DNA of 64,000 bases from Arcanobacterium canis (GTDB taxonomy: Bacteria; Actinomycetota; Actinomycetes; Actinomycetales; Actinomycetaceae): the NCBI RefSeq assembly GCF_029625435.1, contig NZ_CP121208.1, positions 806,001 to 870,000 on the forward strand, in the 5' to 3' direction. Numbering within the stretch: position 1 is the stretch's first letter; each line of letters starts with the position of its first letter. The translations under genes were made by a program, and so were the position numbers. Positions 30,923 through 42,611 of this stretch are shown here, in pieces. The notes under the pieces were generated by a model. The model saw only the letters and a program-made list of their open reading frames with translations. It was not told the DNA's origin and made no database searches.

Positions 30923-32098
30923 ATGGTGTTCGGACGTAAACTGATCTCGTTGGCAAGCGATTCCCAGATGCATGGTTCCGCACGTGTCGATTCTCGGACG
31001 AAGCGTCTCACGAAGCGCTTGGCGCGTGGTGACGTCGCAATTATTGATCATGAAGATCTCGATCGAGTCTCTGCTGAGGCTCTTGTTGATTGCGGCCCTT
31101 CTGTTGTGCTGAATGCTGCGAAATCTACATCTGGCCGCTATCCCAATCTTGGACCGGGTATCCTCTTAGCTCACGGACTAACGTTGATCGATAATCTCGG
31201 TTCGTCTGTGATGGATATCAAAGAGGGAAGCGAAGTGCGCGTCACAAATGACGGTGCAGTCTACGTGGGAGACACTCTGATTGCGGAGGGTGACCTTCTG
31301 ACCGAGCAATCAAATGCTGCAGCGATGGAAGCTGCGCGTGCAGGGATGGCCACCCAACTGAAAGCCTTCGCAACGAACACGATGGAATATGTCGAGAAGG
31401 AACAAGACCTCATTCTTGATGGTGTTGGCGTGCCAGATGTGCGGACCTCATTTGAACATAAGCACGCCCTCGTGGTGGTTCGCGGATACCGATACAAAGA
31501 GGACCTACAAGCGTTACGACCTTATATCCGAGAATATCGACCAGTCATGATTGGAGTCGATGGAGGAGCCGACGCAATTCTTGAGGCGGGGTATCCCCTT
31601 GACATGATCGTTGGTGATATGGATTCCGTGTCGGATAAGGCGCTTCGCTCCGGTGCGGAGATTGTTGTTCATGCGTATCGCGATGGTCGAGCGCCAGGGA
31701 AGAAACGCATGGAAGATCTGGGCATTGACCATGTTGTGTTCCCTGCAACAGGGACATCTGAAGATATTGCAATGCTGTTGGCAGATGACAAAGGCGCTGA
31801 GCTCATCGTGGCGGTCGGAACTCATTCGACTTTGATTGAGTTTCTCGATAAAGGGCGTGCGGGAATGGCCTCGACTTTCCTCACTCGTCTGGAAATGGGC
31901 TCGAAACTGATCGACGCCAAGGGCGTTTCCCGACTCTATCGTTCGCGTATTTCTAATTGGCAGATTGCGACCTTACTGATCGCTGGCATTGTGGCGATGG
32001 TTGCGGCGCTGTCGGTAACTGACGCAGGACAAATTCTTTTTAAGCTTGTCAATGTGTGGTGGAGCGATTTCGCACGCTGGATCACTCATCTTTTTTAA
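30923..32098 (+). CDS. steA: SteA-type division-associated protein
   Basis: This resembles the SteA cytokinesis protein of corynebacteria (Rv1697 family). It has 391 residues. A C-terminal thiamin-pyrophosphokinase-like fold shows VDGGADAILEAGYPLDMIVGDMDSVSD (about 210-236), and a hydrophobic helix lies near the C-terminus (ATLLIAGIVAMVAALSV). In Corynebacterium glutamicum SteA and SteB work together at the septum with the peptidoglycan hydrolase RipA; application here is by homology and gene order. The start is ATG 30923 with TGGAGG upstream; a GTG at 30926 is adjacent. Confidence 0.87.
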   Translation: MVFGRKLISLASDSQMHGSARVDSRTKRLTKRLARGDVAIIDHEDLDRVSAEALVDCGPSVVLNAAKSTSGRYPNLGPGILLAHGLTLIDNLGSSVMDIKEGSEVRVTNDGAVYVGDTLIAEGDLLTEQSNAAAMEAARAGMATQLKAFATNTMEYVEKEQDLILDGVGVPDVRTSFEHKHALVVVRGYRYKEDLQALRPYIREYRPVMIGVDGGADAILEAGYPLDMIVGDMDSVSDKALRSGAEIVVHAYRDGRAPGKKRMEDLGIDHVVFPATGTSEDIAMLLADDKGAELIVAVGTHSTLIEFLDKGRAGMASTFLTRLEMGSKLIDAKGVSRLYRSRISNWQIATLLIAGIVAMVAALSVTDAGQILFKLVNVWWSDFARWITHLF

Positions 32099-32108
32099 GG
32101 GGACTTCA

Positions 32109-33086
32109 ATGGTTGATTTTCGTTACCACCTCGTATCTTTGGTATCAGTTTTCTTAGCACTCGCTATCGGAGTGATTCTGGGAGCCGGCCCATTGCAGAA
32201 CTCCATCGGTACTGCACTGTCGAATCGTGTTGAAGCGCTATCCGACACTAATGCGACCCTGGCTTCACAGAACGAGGGATTGACAAAATCTCAAGATGCT
32301 CAAAATCAAGCTATGGCACAGCTGATTCCTTCTCTATCCAAAGATGCGCTCGCAGGCAAAGCAGTTGCGTTTGTTGTCTTTCCAGGCGCACAAGATGACG
32401 TCGTGAGCCAAGCACGCGATGCCGTATCCAAGGCTGGGGCAAAGATCACTGGTGCAATGAATATCAACGAGGCGTGGACATCATCAGCGAATACTGCTTT
32501 CCGTACGGCATTTGCTGATCAGGTCAAGAGCTATGTGGCGAGTAAACCTGAGGCCCAGGATCCGAATAGCGTTCTTGGTGCTGCTCTTGCCCAAGTAGTG
32601 ATTTCAGGTACTAAAGACCCGGCGAATGCCGACCTTCCGAATCTTCTGACCGGCGCCAAAACTCCGCTTGTCACACTTGACGATCTTGGAGCTAAGGCAG
32701 ATGCCGTAGTGATCATCACCGCCGACACGGAATTACCCGGCACCCCAAATAAGATGAATCCCGAGCAGAAGGCACAAATGGAGTATGACGCCAAGGCACT
32801 GGCGGGCGTCGCTGAGATTGTTGCGACAAAAGCGCCAACGGTTGTCTTCGGCTCCGCAGACTCGGCAAATGATGTGGCCCGTGTCGTGCGAGAGGCGAAG
32901 AGCAAGGCATCGACAGTTGATTCGCCAGCGTTGACGGTTTCACAACTCAATGTGGTTCTTGCACTTGTCCAGGAACTTGCTGGTAAAGAAGTGAACCTTG
33001 GCTTTGACGACGGTGTCTCTGCTGCTGTCGGTCCGCTGGAGAAGGTTCCTGCGCCAGCGGCAACGGCAAAGGCGGATGCAAAGTGA
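32109..33086 (+). CDS. steB: SteB/MctB-family membrane-anchored protein
   Basis: The 325-residue protein begins MVDFRYHLVSLVSVFLALAIGVILGAGPLQ, the hallmark of the MctB/SteB family. A single N-terminal membrane helix is followed by a coiled-coil (ALSDTNATLASQNEGLTKSQ) and an extracellular domain. In mycobacteria the homologue was described as a copper-related channel; in corynebacteria as the partner of SteA. Adjacency to steA favours the division role. The ATG at 32109 has AAGGGGAC upstream. Confidence 0.87.
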   Translation: MVDFRYHLVSLVSVFLALAIGVILGAGPLQNSIGTALSNRVEALSDTNATLASQNEGLTKSQDAQNQAMAQLIPSLSKDALAGKAVAFVVFPGAQDDVVSQARDAVSKAGAKITGAMNINEAWTSSANTAFRTAFADQVKSYVASKPEAQDPNSVLGAALAQVVISGTKDPANADLPNLLTGAKTPLVTLDDLGAKADAVVIITADTELPGTPNKMNPEQKAQMEYDAKALAGVAEIVATKAPTVVFGSADSANDVARVVREAKSKASTVDSPALTVSQLNVVLALVQELAGKEVNLGFDDGVSAAVGPLEKVPAPAATAKADAK

Positions 33087-33871
33087 TGCGGCCAGCTTTC
33101 GTCGGTGCGCTCGTGACCGGGCTGGCGACCGTCGCTTTGTCAAAGCTTCGTCAGTCGTCGTGGGATCGCACGTCTTTTTCAGGTTCGACGGTATCGCTGA
33201 CAGGTGGTCTAGCAACCGCAACCGGAGCCATTGCGTCGAGTGGTGCTGCAGCGTCGGCCCCGGCGATCGTTGCAAGTGCTGCGGGCGCATGTGCAGGTTA
33301 TGTCGATGATCATCTCGAAGAATCCTTCGGTGCGAAAGGTAAAGGCTTTAAAGGACATCTCGGTGCGCTTTCACGCGGCGAAGTTACTTCTGGAGCAGTG
33401 AAAATTCTCGGTGTGGGCTTAGGTGCAGGCGTCGCAGGATGGTTGATTTCCGCGCGCTACACAGGCGTATCACGTGTTGTGGATGCAGGGGTGAACACAG
33501 TGTTGATCGCGGGCACGGCGAATCTCCTCAATCTTTTCGATCTGCGCCCTGGACGTGCGCTTAAGGTTGCGTTGGCTGTCTCGACTCCGCTAGCACTTGC
33601 AGGGAACAAAACTGCAGCTGGTGTGGTGGGGACGTCGGTTGCATCATTGCCAACGGATCTCGCGGGGGCAACAATGCTGGGTGACTTAGGGGCAAATGCT
33701 CTGGGCGCCCAAGTGGGCGTCGCTGTTGCGCAGCGGTTGCCACTGCTTGGACGTCTTCTGGCGACTGCGGGGGTCGTGGGACTCACTTATGCCTCGGAAA
33801 AGATTTCATTTTCGAAAGTGATCGACGAATGCGCACCACTGCGATTCGTTGACCAGCTAGGTCGCCCATGA
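33086..33871 (+). CDS. MraY/WecA-like (glycosyltransferase 4 family) membrane protein
   Basis: This is a multi-pass, Ala/Gly-rich membrane protein of 261 residues. Despite weak overall similarity it carries the landmarks of polyprenyl-phosphate sugar-1-phosphate transferases. There is a DD pair in GYVDDHLE (D74-D75) followed by GKGFKGHLGAL, an N-x2-N-x2-D motif in NLLNLFDLRPGRALK (N146, N149, D152), and GDLGANALGA (D200). It is shorter than MraY (about 320-360). The neighbours are steA/steB and the flippase murJ, so a role in lipid-linked envelope precursors is plausible. The substrate is unknown. Start ATG 33086 overlaps the previous stop; GTG 33083 is an alternative. Confidence 0.72.
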   Translation: MRPAFVGALVTGLATVALSKLRQSSWDRTSFSGSTVSLTGGLATATGAIASSGAAASAPAIVASAAGACAGYVDDHLEESFGAKGKGFKGHLGALSRGEVTSGAVKILGVGLGAGVAGWLISARYTGVSRVVDAGVNTVLIAGTANLLNLFDLRPGRALKVALAVSTPLALAGNKTAAGVVGTSVASLPTDLAGATMLGDLGANALGAQVGVAVAQRLPLLGRLLATAGVVGLTYASEKISFSKVIDECAPLRFVDQLGRP

Positions 33872-35433
33872 AAAAGCTTCTCGCCAGCGTGGTGGGAGCG
33901 GCCGGGGTGATCGCGCTTCTCACCCTAGCTTCAAGGCTGATGGGTCTTGTGCGCAAACTTGCTCAATCGTGGGCGCTGTCGGATGGCGTTGTTGCCACAG
34001 CATACGACACATCAAATACAATCCCGAATGTTTTGTTTGAGGTTGCCGCGGGCGGCGCTCTTGCTGGAGCAGTAATCCCACTTATTTCTGGTTTTCTTGC
34101 TAAACGGATGAAAACCGAAGTGGAAGTAACGGTTTCTGCTTTGTTGACGTGGGTAGTGGTCATTGGTACTCCGATCGCAGTGATCGTGGCGTTGCTCGCT
34201 GGCCCGATTTCGGCAGTTGTCTTGGGCAGTGGCGCGAGCGGTTCAGCTCATGAGATTGCCACATCTTTGCTCCGCGTCTTCGCTCTTCAGGTGCCAATCT
34301 ACGGCGTCTCTGTTGTGACCACGGGTGTCCTGCAAGCTCACGGAAGATTCGTGCTTCCTGCTTTATCTCCGCTCCTGTCATCGATTATCGTTACACTGAC
34401 ATTTGTGGTGTACGGAGCAACTTCGTCCTTAGGTGGCGTTCCAAGTGCAACACATCTGGCTCTTCTGGCGTGGGGGACGACGGTGGGAGTGATTGTGTTT
34501 TCACTTCCTCAGCTCATCCCCGTCGCTCGACTGATAAAAATTCGGCCAACGTTGCACTTTCCACCTGGCGTTGCACAGCGTACCGTGCGCCTGGCAGGGG
34601 CCGGCCTGGCAGCTCTGACAGCACAACAAATCGCTATCATTGCGATCATGGTGACCACAAATTCGCTTGGTGGCGTGGGAGCGTACGCGGCCTATAATTA
34701 CGCTTATTCAATTTACATGGTCCCTTATGCCGTCCTTGCCGTGCCAATCGCAACTGCCGTTTTCCCACGGATTTCTGAGGCTGTAGGTAAGGGTGATTGG
34801 GAGCTTTCGCATCTTCTCGTGGCACGGTCGACGAGACTCATCATCGCTGCCGGTTTGATTGCTGGAGCTTTGCTGGTGGCGCTGTCACGCCCCGCTGCTG
34901 TCGTGATTTCCGTTGGGCGTTCGATTCCGGGAATTGAACAAGCAATGGTTGCGATGGGTGTCTCACTGGTTGGATTCTCGCTTCTCTATCATGGCGCTCG
35001 AGTCCTCTATGCACTTGATGCTGGAGGGAAGGTTGTTCGGGCGAATAGTGTCGCCTGGCTCGGAGTTGTTGTTTGTTTGGCAGGGGGCTGGCTTATCGGG
35101 ATCAGTGGACGCGTACCTACTCTGATCCTCGTGGGAACTGCAATGAGTATCGGCATGTGCCTGGGAGCGTTCGTTCAGCTTAGTGCCATCCGAGCACAAG
35201 CCGGATCAGAATCGATTGCTGGTGTCGGCCGGCTTTTCCTTCTCTTAACCCCGATCACTGTGGTGGTAACTGCTATTTCTTGGTATTCCACTACACAGAT
35301 AATGCACAGCATGGGTGGCATATTGGGGGCTATCATTGCGGCGGTCATCGGCGCACTAATCGTCTGTGCAGGTGCAGGTGCTGCAGCATTTTATTTTGAC
35401 CGAGGCGCGATCGCGTCGTTGAAAAGAAAGTGA
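33868..35433 (+). CDS. murJ: MurJ/MviN-family lipid II flippase
   Basis: This is a MOP-superfamily integral membrane protein of 521 residues with about 13-14 hydrophobic helices. The MviN N-terminus is recognisable (LTLASRLMGLVRKLAQSWALSDGVVATAYDTSNTIPNVLFEVAAGGALAGAVIPL), including the conserved Arg residues near positions 18 and 24. MurJ moves lipid II across the membrane. It lacks the long C-terminal extracellular or kinase-like domains of mycobacterial MviN. It overlaps the upstream MraY-like gene by 4 bp, which suggests coordinated expression. Confidence 0.9.
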   Translation: MKKLLASVVGAAGVIALLTLASRLMGLVRKLAQSWALSDGVVATAYDTSNTIPNVLFEVAAGGALAGAVIPLISGFLAKRMKTEVEVTVSALLTWVVVIGTPIAVIVALLAGPISAVVLGSGASGSAHEIATSLLRVFALQVPIYGVSVVTTGVLQAHGRFVLPALSPLLSSIIVTLTFVVYGATSSLGGVPSATHLALLAWGTTVGVIVFSLPQLIPVARLIKIRPTLHFPPGVAQRTVRLAGAGLAALTAQQIAIIAIMVTTNSLGGVGAYAAYNYAYSIYMVPYAVLAVPIATAVFPRISEAVGKGDWELSHLLVARSTRLIIAAGLIAGALLVALSRPAAVVISVGRSIPGIEQAMVAMGVSLVGFSLLYHGARVLYALDAGGKVVRANSVAWLGVVVCLAGGWLIGISGRVPTLILVGTAMSIGMCLGAFVQLSAIRAQAGSESIAGVGRLFLLLTPITVVVTAISWYSTTQIMHSMGGILGAIIAAVIGALIVCAGAGAAAFYFDRGAIASLKRK

Positions 35434-36020
35434 TCAGCATGTATTCACTGAGTGATCAATCTGCACCTGACCACGTGCAAGTGATCGAAACTTATAGAGA
35501 AGATTCATCACCGATTTTCTCTGTCTGCCATGATACTGTCCGATTTCGCAACGGTGATGTGGTCACGCGTGATGTCGTCACTCACCAAGATGCCGTGGGA
35601 ATCGTCGCTCTTCGAAATGAAGAGGATCCTGAAATTCTCCTTATTCGGCAGTATCGTCATCCGTTGAAAGAAATGATGTGGGAAATTCCTGCCGGATTGT
35701 GTGATCACGAGGGCGAAGCTCCTGTAGAAACTGCAGCTCGTGAGTTAGCGGAAGAGGCGCAATTACATGCACAATCCTGGGAAGAGCTCGCTCGTTTTGC
35801 ATCATCACCGGGTTTTTGTACCGAGCGGGTGACGATTTTCTTGGCCCGGTCTATCGTAAAAACGTCCAGGCCACGAGATTTTATCCTCGAAGGTGAAGAA
35901 GCGGAAATTGAGACACGATGGGCGCCATTGCACGAAGTTGTCGATGCTGTGATAGCCGGTCAGCTAACGTCTCCCAGCCTTATCATTGGAGTTCTGGCAG
36001 CGGCACGGCGATTTTCTTAG
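35430..36020 (+). CDS. NUDIX hydrolase (ADP-ribose pyrophosphatase-like)
   Basis: This 196-residue NUDIX enzyme has EIPAGLCDHEGE followed by the box ETAARELAEEAQL (about 95-110), and GFCTERVTIFLAR downstream. The layout resembles ADP-ribose diphosphatases. The homologue in the same position in Mycobacterium (near recN-steA-steB) is annotated as ADP-ribose pyrophosphatase. The GTG at 35430 overlaps the murJ stop; ATG 35439 is an alternative start. Confidence 0.88.
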   Translation: MISMYSLSDQSAPDHVQVIETYREDSSPIFSVCHDTVRFRNGDVVTRDVVTHQDAVGIVALRNEEDPEILLIRQYRHPLKEMMWEIPAGLCDHEGEAPVETAARELAEEAQLHAQSWEELARFASSPGFCTERVTIFLARSIVKTSRPRDFILEGEEAEIETRWAPLHEVVDAVIAGQLTSPSLIIGVLAAARRFS

Positions 36021-36134
36021 GGCACCCTTTCTCGAGTGATTCCAGTTACGTCAGGGGCCAGTTTTCTGTGCATTGACGGCTAATTTGCATTCGGCCCATC
36101 GGGACATACGACCCAAGCACTTGCATTTATGGAA

Positions 36135-36159
36135 TTTAGAAACAAAAATGTTTTCTAAA
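36135..36159. promoter_or_regulatory. Inverted repeat upstream of sufR (candidate autoregulatory operator)
   Basis: TTTAGAAA (36135-36142) and TTTCTAAA (36152-36159) form a perfect 8-bp inverted repeat with a 9-nt spacer, 23 bp upstream of the regulator start. SufR-type regulators commonly repress their own operon. The half-site differs from SufR sites I know from other phyla, so the assignment is inferred from position. Confidence 0.55.
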
Positions 36160-36181
36160 CACGAAGTGCTGGAGGTGGAAC

Positions 36182-36856
36182 ATGTCTGAACTAGGTGACA
36201 GCAGTACATGTGACCAGGTGCTTCGGCTCATTATTGAACACGGCCCGATTAGCGCTGGTGACCTTGCGAAGCTATTGGTTTTGACACCTGCTGCTGTGCG
36301 GCGCCACGTATCATCGCTCGTCACTGACGGGTTGATTACCGAGCACGAAGTACCAAAACTCGGTCCGGCGAAGCGCGGACGTCCCTCTCGTAAATATGTG
36401 GCAACGCAAGCGGGGCAAGCTGAGCTTGCGGAGGGATATTCTGATATCGCGAATGCAGCACTGGCGTTTGTCGCGCATGAGCTTGGTGAAGAGGGCATCG
36501 AGAATTTCGTTGACAGCCGCGTCAACGAAATTCAAAAGCGTTACCTTCCTGAAGTAACGAAAGCTGACAGCCTTATCGGCCGTGTCGAGTCTCTGGCGGC
36601 TTCCTTAAACAAGGATGGGTATGCGACGTCACTTCGATCGGGAGGACCGCGAGGAATTGCTATTCAACTGTGTCAAGGACACTGCCCGATCCAAGATGTC
36701 GCAGCGCAATTTCCTGGGCTTTGTGAAGCGGAGACACGCGCATTCGCTCATTTACTTGATGTTCCCATCCAGAGGCTTTCGACGCTCGCTGGAGGGGCTC
36801 ACGTGTGTACCACCAATATTCCCCTTGGAATTCCAAGGAAAAATCTGGGCGCCTGA
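36182..36856 (+). CDS. sufR: SufR-type Fe-S cluster-sensing transcriptional regulator
   Basis: A winged helix-turn-helix (about 10-70: GPISAGDLAKLLVLTPAAVRRHVSSLVTDGLI) is followed by the effector domain. Cysteines at 164, 168, 181 and 209 (CQGHCP, LCEAE, HVCTT) fit an Fe-S cluster site. It is the first gene of the suf operon, the typical actinobacterial place for SufR. The ATG at 36182 has GGAGGTGG upstream. It likely represses the operon when clusters are sufficient. Length is 224. Confidence 0.92.
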   Translation: MSELGDSSTCDQVLRLIIEHGPISAGDLAKLLVLTPAAVRRHVSSLVTDGLITEHEVPKLGPAKRGRPSRKYVATQAGQAELAEGYSDIANAALAFVAHELGEEGIENFVDSRVNEIQKRYLPEVTKADSLIGRVESLAASLNKDGYATSLRSGGPRGIAIQLCQGHCPIQDVAAQFPGLCEAETRAFAHLLDVPIQRLSTLAGGAHVCTTNIPLGIPRKNLGA

Positions 36857-36892
36857 CGCCCACATGGCAATTCGCCACTGGAAAGGAAATCC

Positions 36893-38332
36893 ATGACTCA
36901 ACCTGTTGTGGGGCAGAAAGAAACTCTGTCCCAGGAAGAGACGATCGCTTCGATCGGAAATTACCAGTTCGGCTGGCATGATTCCGACGAAGCTGGCAGC
37001 AAGGCAAAACGTGGCCTAAACGAGGACGTTGTCCGAGATATTTCAGCGCGCAAGGGAGAGCCCGAGTGGATGCTGAAAAAGCGACTGAAGGCACTCAAAC
37101 TTTTTGAACGCCGTCCGATGCCGACGTGGGGTGCGGACCTTTCCGGTATTGATTTTGATTCAATCAAGTACTACGTGAAGTCCACAGAAGGAGCAGCAGC
37201 CTCATGGGAGGATCTGCCCTCTGACATCAAGGCGACCTACGATCGATTGGGAATCCCAGAGGCCGAAAAAGCGCGTCTGGTTGCCGGCGTCGCTGCACAA
37301 TACGAATCTGAAGTGGTCTACCACAAGATTCGTGAAGACCTTGAGCAACAAGGTGTGATTTTCCTTGATACGGATACTGGCCTGCGCGAGCACCCTGAAA
37401 TCTTCGAGGAGTTCTTTGGAACAGCGATTCCACTCGGTGATAACAAGTTTGCGTCGCTGAATTCCGCTGTGTGGTCAGGTGGCTCGTTTGTCTACGTACC
37501 CAAGGGTGTTCATGTTGAGATCCCGCTCCAGGCTTACTTCCGTATCAACACGGAAAACATGGGGCAGTTCGAGCGCACGCTGATTATTGCTGACGAAGGT
37601 TCCTACGTTCACTACGTTGAGGGGTGTACTGCTCCGATTTACTCCAGTGACTCGCTCCACTCCGCAGTCGTCGAAATCTTCGTCAAGAAGGATGCGCGTG
37701 TGCGTTATACGACGATCCAGAACTGGTCGAACAACGTATATAACTTGGTCACGAAGCGCGCCATGGTTGAGCAGGGCGGCGTGATGGAATGGATCGACGG
37801 CAATATCGGTTCAAAAGTGACGATGAAATATCCCGCTGTCTACCTCATGGGTGAACAAGCTCGCGGTGAAACACTATCCATCGCTTTTGCAGGCGAGGGA
37901 CAACATCAGGACACAGGCTCAAAGATGGTGCATATGGCGCCCAATACTCATTCTTCGATTGTTTCTAAGTCGGTGGCACGCGGTGGCGGACGAGCCGCTT
38001 ACCGCGGGCTTGTCCAAGTCAACCCGAATGCGCGCCATTCAAAGTCGAATGTGCTGTGTGATGCGCTTCTGGTTGACCAAATTTCGCGTTCAGATACATA
38101 TCCCTATGTGGATGTCCGCACTGACGACGTCGAGATGGGACACGAGGCAACAGTTTCCAAGGTGAGTGAAGACCAGTTGTTCTACCTCATGTCACGTGGA
38201 ATGGAAGAGACCGAGGCGATGGCGATGATCGTGCGTGGTTTCGTTGAACCGATTGCACGTGAGTTGCCAATGGAGTATGCCCTCGAACTCAACCGACTCA
38301 TTGAATTGCAGATGGAAGGAGCAGTTGGCTGA
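36893..38332 (+). CDS. sufB: Fe-S cluster assembly scaffold SufB
   Basis: SufB is the scaffold subunit of the SufBCD complex, 479 residues. Family features are [34 protein letters not shown], the beta-helix core with [23 protein letters not shown], and the Cys in [11 protein letters not shown]. The C-terminal [20 protein letters not shown] motif is also present. GAAAGG lies before the ATG. sufD starts within its stop codon. Confidence 0.97.
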   Translation: MTQPVVGQKETLSQEETIASIGNYQFGWHDSDEAGSKAKRGLNEDVVRDISARKGEPEWMLKKRLKALKLFERRPMPTWGADLSGIDFDSIKYYVKSTEGAAASWEDLPSDIKATYDRLGIPEAEKARLVAGVAAQYESEVVYHKIREDLEQQGVIFLDTDTGLREHPEIFEEFFGTAIPLGDNKFASLNSAVWSGGSFVYVPKGVHVEIPLQAYFRINTENMGQFERTLIIADEGSYVHYVEGCTAPIYSSDSLHSAVVEIFVKKDARVRYTTIQNWSNNVYNLVTKRAMVEQGGVMEWIDGNIGSKVTMKYPAVYLMGEQARGETLSIAFAGEGQHQDTGSKMVHMAPNTHSSIVSKSVARGGGRAAYRGLVQVNPNARHSKSNVLCDALLVDQISRSDTYPYVDVRTDDVEMGHEATVSKVSEDQLFYLMSRGMEETEAMAMIVRGFVEPIARELPMEYALELNRLIELQMEGAVG

Positions 38333-39465
38333 TGGCTGACGAATTCAAGAATACTGGCTCATCACGTGCCGACCGCCCGCTGTCTTTCGTCGGAGCAGAT
38401 TACGGAGTACCTGTAGGTACTGAAGAAGACTGGCGATTTACCCCTCTTGAGCGAATGGAGGAGTTCTTTGCTGATTCCTTCACCTCAGATCACATCGAGA
38501 TCAGTGCGCGTGGCGGCGTTGAACTGACCGAAGTTGACCGCACTGATTCGCGCCTCGGTACCACCATTCCACCTGAGGACCGTGTCGGTGCCACGACCTG
38601 GGAAAGCTTCGAGAAGGCATATGTTCTGTCTATTCCTCGAGATAAGAAGGTTGACGAAGAAGTTGTTGTCACCTTCCGTGGAACCGGCGCCGACGACGTT
38701 GCCCCGGCTCACCTTTTTGTGGAAGCTCAGCAACATTCTGAAGCAACAGTGATTCTTGACCACGTCGGCGAAGGAAAACTTGCTGAAGGCGTGGAAATTA
38801 GCCTTGGAGATGGCGCACACCTGACGCTCGTCACCCTGCAGGATTGGGAAGAACATGCAGTACATGCTGCCTCTCACCGAATCAAAGTGGGACGTGACGC
38901 GACGCTCAAGCATATCGTCGTCTCGCTCGGTGGCGATCTGATTCGCGTGACGTCGAGCGTTGATTTCGCTGGACCGGGCGGTGACGTCACGATGCTCGGC
39001 GCGTACTTCGTCGATGAAGGTCAGCACATGGAGCACCGACTCTTCGTTGATCACAATGTTCCTAACGCAAAGTCTAATGTGGCCTACAAGGGCGCTCTCC
39101 AGGGAGACCAGGCTCACTCGGTCTGGGTCGGCGATGTTCTTATCGGAAAGGACGCACAGGGTACTGATACCTATGAGCTGAACCGAAATCTGATTTTGAC
39201 CGAAGGCGCTAGCGCAGACTCGGTGCCGAATTTGGAGATCGAAACGGGCGAAATCGAGGGGGCAGGCCATGCGTCGGCGACTGGCCGTTTCGATGATGAG
39301 CAGCTTTTCTACCTCATGGCACGCGGCATTCCTGAAGACGAGGCACGTCGTTTGGTGGTTCGAGGATTCTTCGCCGAGCTCATTAATCAGATCGGTGTCA
39401 ACTCCGTACAGGAGAAGCTGATGGCCAAGATCGAAGATGAACTCAATCTTACGGGTGAGCTGTAA
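38332..39465 (+). CDS. sufD: Fe-S cluster assembly protein SufD
   Basis: SufD is the structural partner of SufB in the scaffold. The 377-residue protein shares the C-terminal motif HASATGRFDDEQLFYLMARGIPEDEARRLVVRGFFAE and the beta-helix core. The ATG overlaps the sufB stop (TGATG) with GGAG upstream. The order sufB-sufD-Rieske-sufC-sufS-sufU-sufT is characteristic of actinobacteria. Confidence 0.96.
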   Translation: MADEFKNTGSSRADRPLSFVGADYGVPVGTEEDWRFTPLERMEEFFADSFTSDHIEISARGGVELTEVDRTDSRLGTTIPPEDRVGATTWESFEKAYVLSIPRDKKVDEEVVVTFRGTGADDVAPAHLFVEAQQHSEATVILDHVGEGKLAEGVEISLGDGAHLTLVTLQDWEEHAVHAASHRIKVGRDATLKHIVVSLGGDLIRVTSSVDFAGPGGDVTMLGAYFVDEGQHMEHRLFVDHNVPNAKSNVAYKGALQGDQAHSVWVGDVLIGKDAQGTDTYELNRNLILTEGASADSVPNLEIETGEIEGAGHASATGRFDDEQLFYLMARGIPEDEARRLVVRGFFAELINQIGVNSVQEKLMAKIEDELNLTGEL

Positions 39466-39785
39466 TGGCAGATCTCGTTGTGTGCAAGGTCGGTGACGTC
39501 GCTCCCGGCGATGTCGATGCCTTCACTATCGAAACCGGAAACGGAGAGCATGTCTTTGCGGTGGTGCATTCCGAATCTGATCAGTGGTTCACGATGGACA
39601 ATCGTTGCAGTCATGGACGATTTAAGCTCTCGGAAGGCCTTGTCGAGGACGAGACGATCGAATGTACTCGTCACGGCTCCATCTTCGAACTCCCATCAGG
39701 ACAAGCACTGAATCCTCCGGCGTCCACCCCGATCAAAACGTATCCAACTCGTATCGAAGGCGACGACGTCGTCATCGATTTTTAA
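39465..39785 (+). CDS. Rieske [2Fe-2S] ferredoxin-like protein
   Basis: This small 106-residue protein has the Rieske signature, Cys-x-His in NRCSHGRF (about residues 47-49) and Cys-x2-His in ECTRHGSIFE. It resembles non-heme dioxygenase ferredoxin subunits and is often found inside actinobacterial suf operons. A role as electron donor for cluster assembly is inferred from context only. The ATG overlaps the sufD stop. Confidence 0.93.
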   Translation: MADLVVCKVGDVAPGDVDAFTIETGNGEHVFAVVHSESDQWFTMDNRCSHGRFKLSEGLVEDETIECTRHGSIFELPSGQALNPPASTPIKTYPTRIEGDDVVIDF

Positions 39786-39815
39786 GTTATTCCTACCAAG
39801 AGAAAAGAAAACAAC

Positions 39816-42287
<2,472 letters not shown>

Positions 42288-42288
<1 letters not shown>

Positions 42289-42611
42289 TGAGTGAGAACG
42301 TAGCCCCACCGACAGTGGCAGATGTCGAAGAAGCGCTTCGCGATGTGATTGACCCTGAGCTTGGGATCAACGTCGTCGATCTTGGCCTTCTGTATGGCAT
42401 CACAATGGAAGGGAAATCAGCGGTCGTAGATATGACGTTAACATCTGCCGCGTGCCCGCTCACCGATATGATCGAGGAGCAAGCGGCTGTAGCCACCGCC
42501 GGACTCGTTGATGATTTCCGTATCAACTGGGTATGGCTTCCACCGTGGGGCCCTGACAAGATCACCGACGATGGACGCGCGCAGTTGCGTGCGCTCGGCT
42601 TCAATGTCTGA
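42288..42611 (+). CDS. sufT: SufT-like metal-sulfur cluster assembly factor (DUF59)
   Basis: This 107-residue MIP18/DUF59 protein has DVIDPELGINVVDLGLLYGI and the conserved Cys in AACPLTDMIEEQ. It acts in Fe-S cluster maturation or transfer. It starts within the sufU stop codon and closes the operon. No strong terminator hairpin was found after it; the following 185 bp hold the modA leader. Confidence 0.93.

Noticed and set aside
38485-39270. Minus-strand open frame (261 codons) opposite sufD
   Set aside because: sufD is unambiguous and in an overlapping operon; the antisense product has no recognisable motif.
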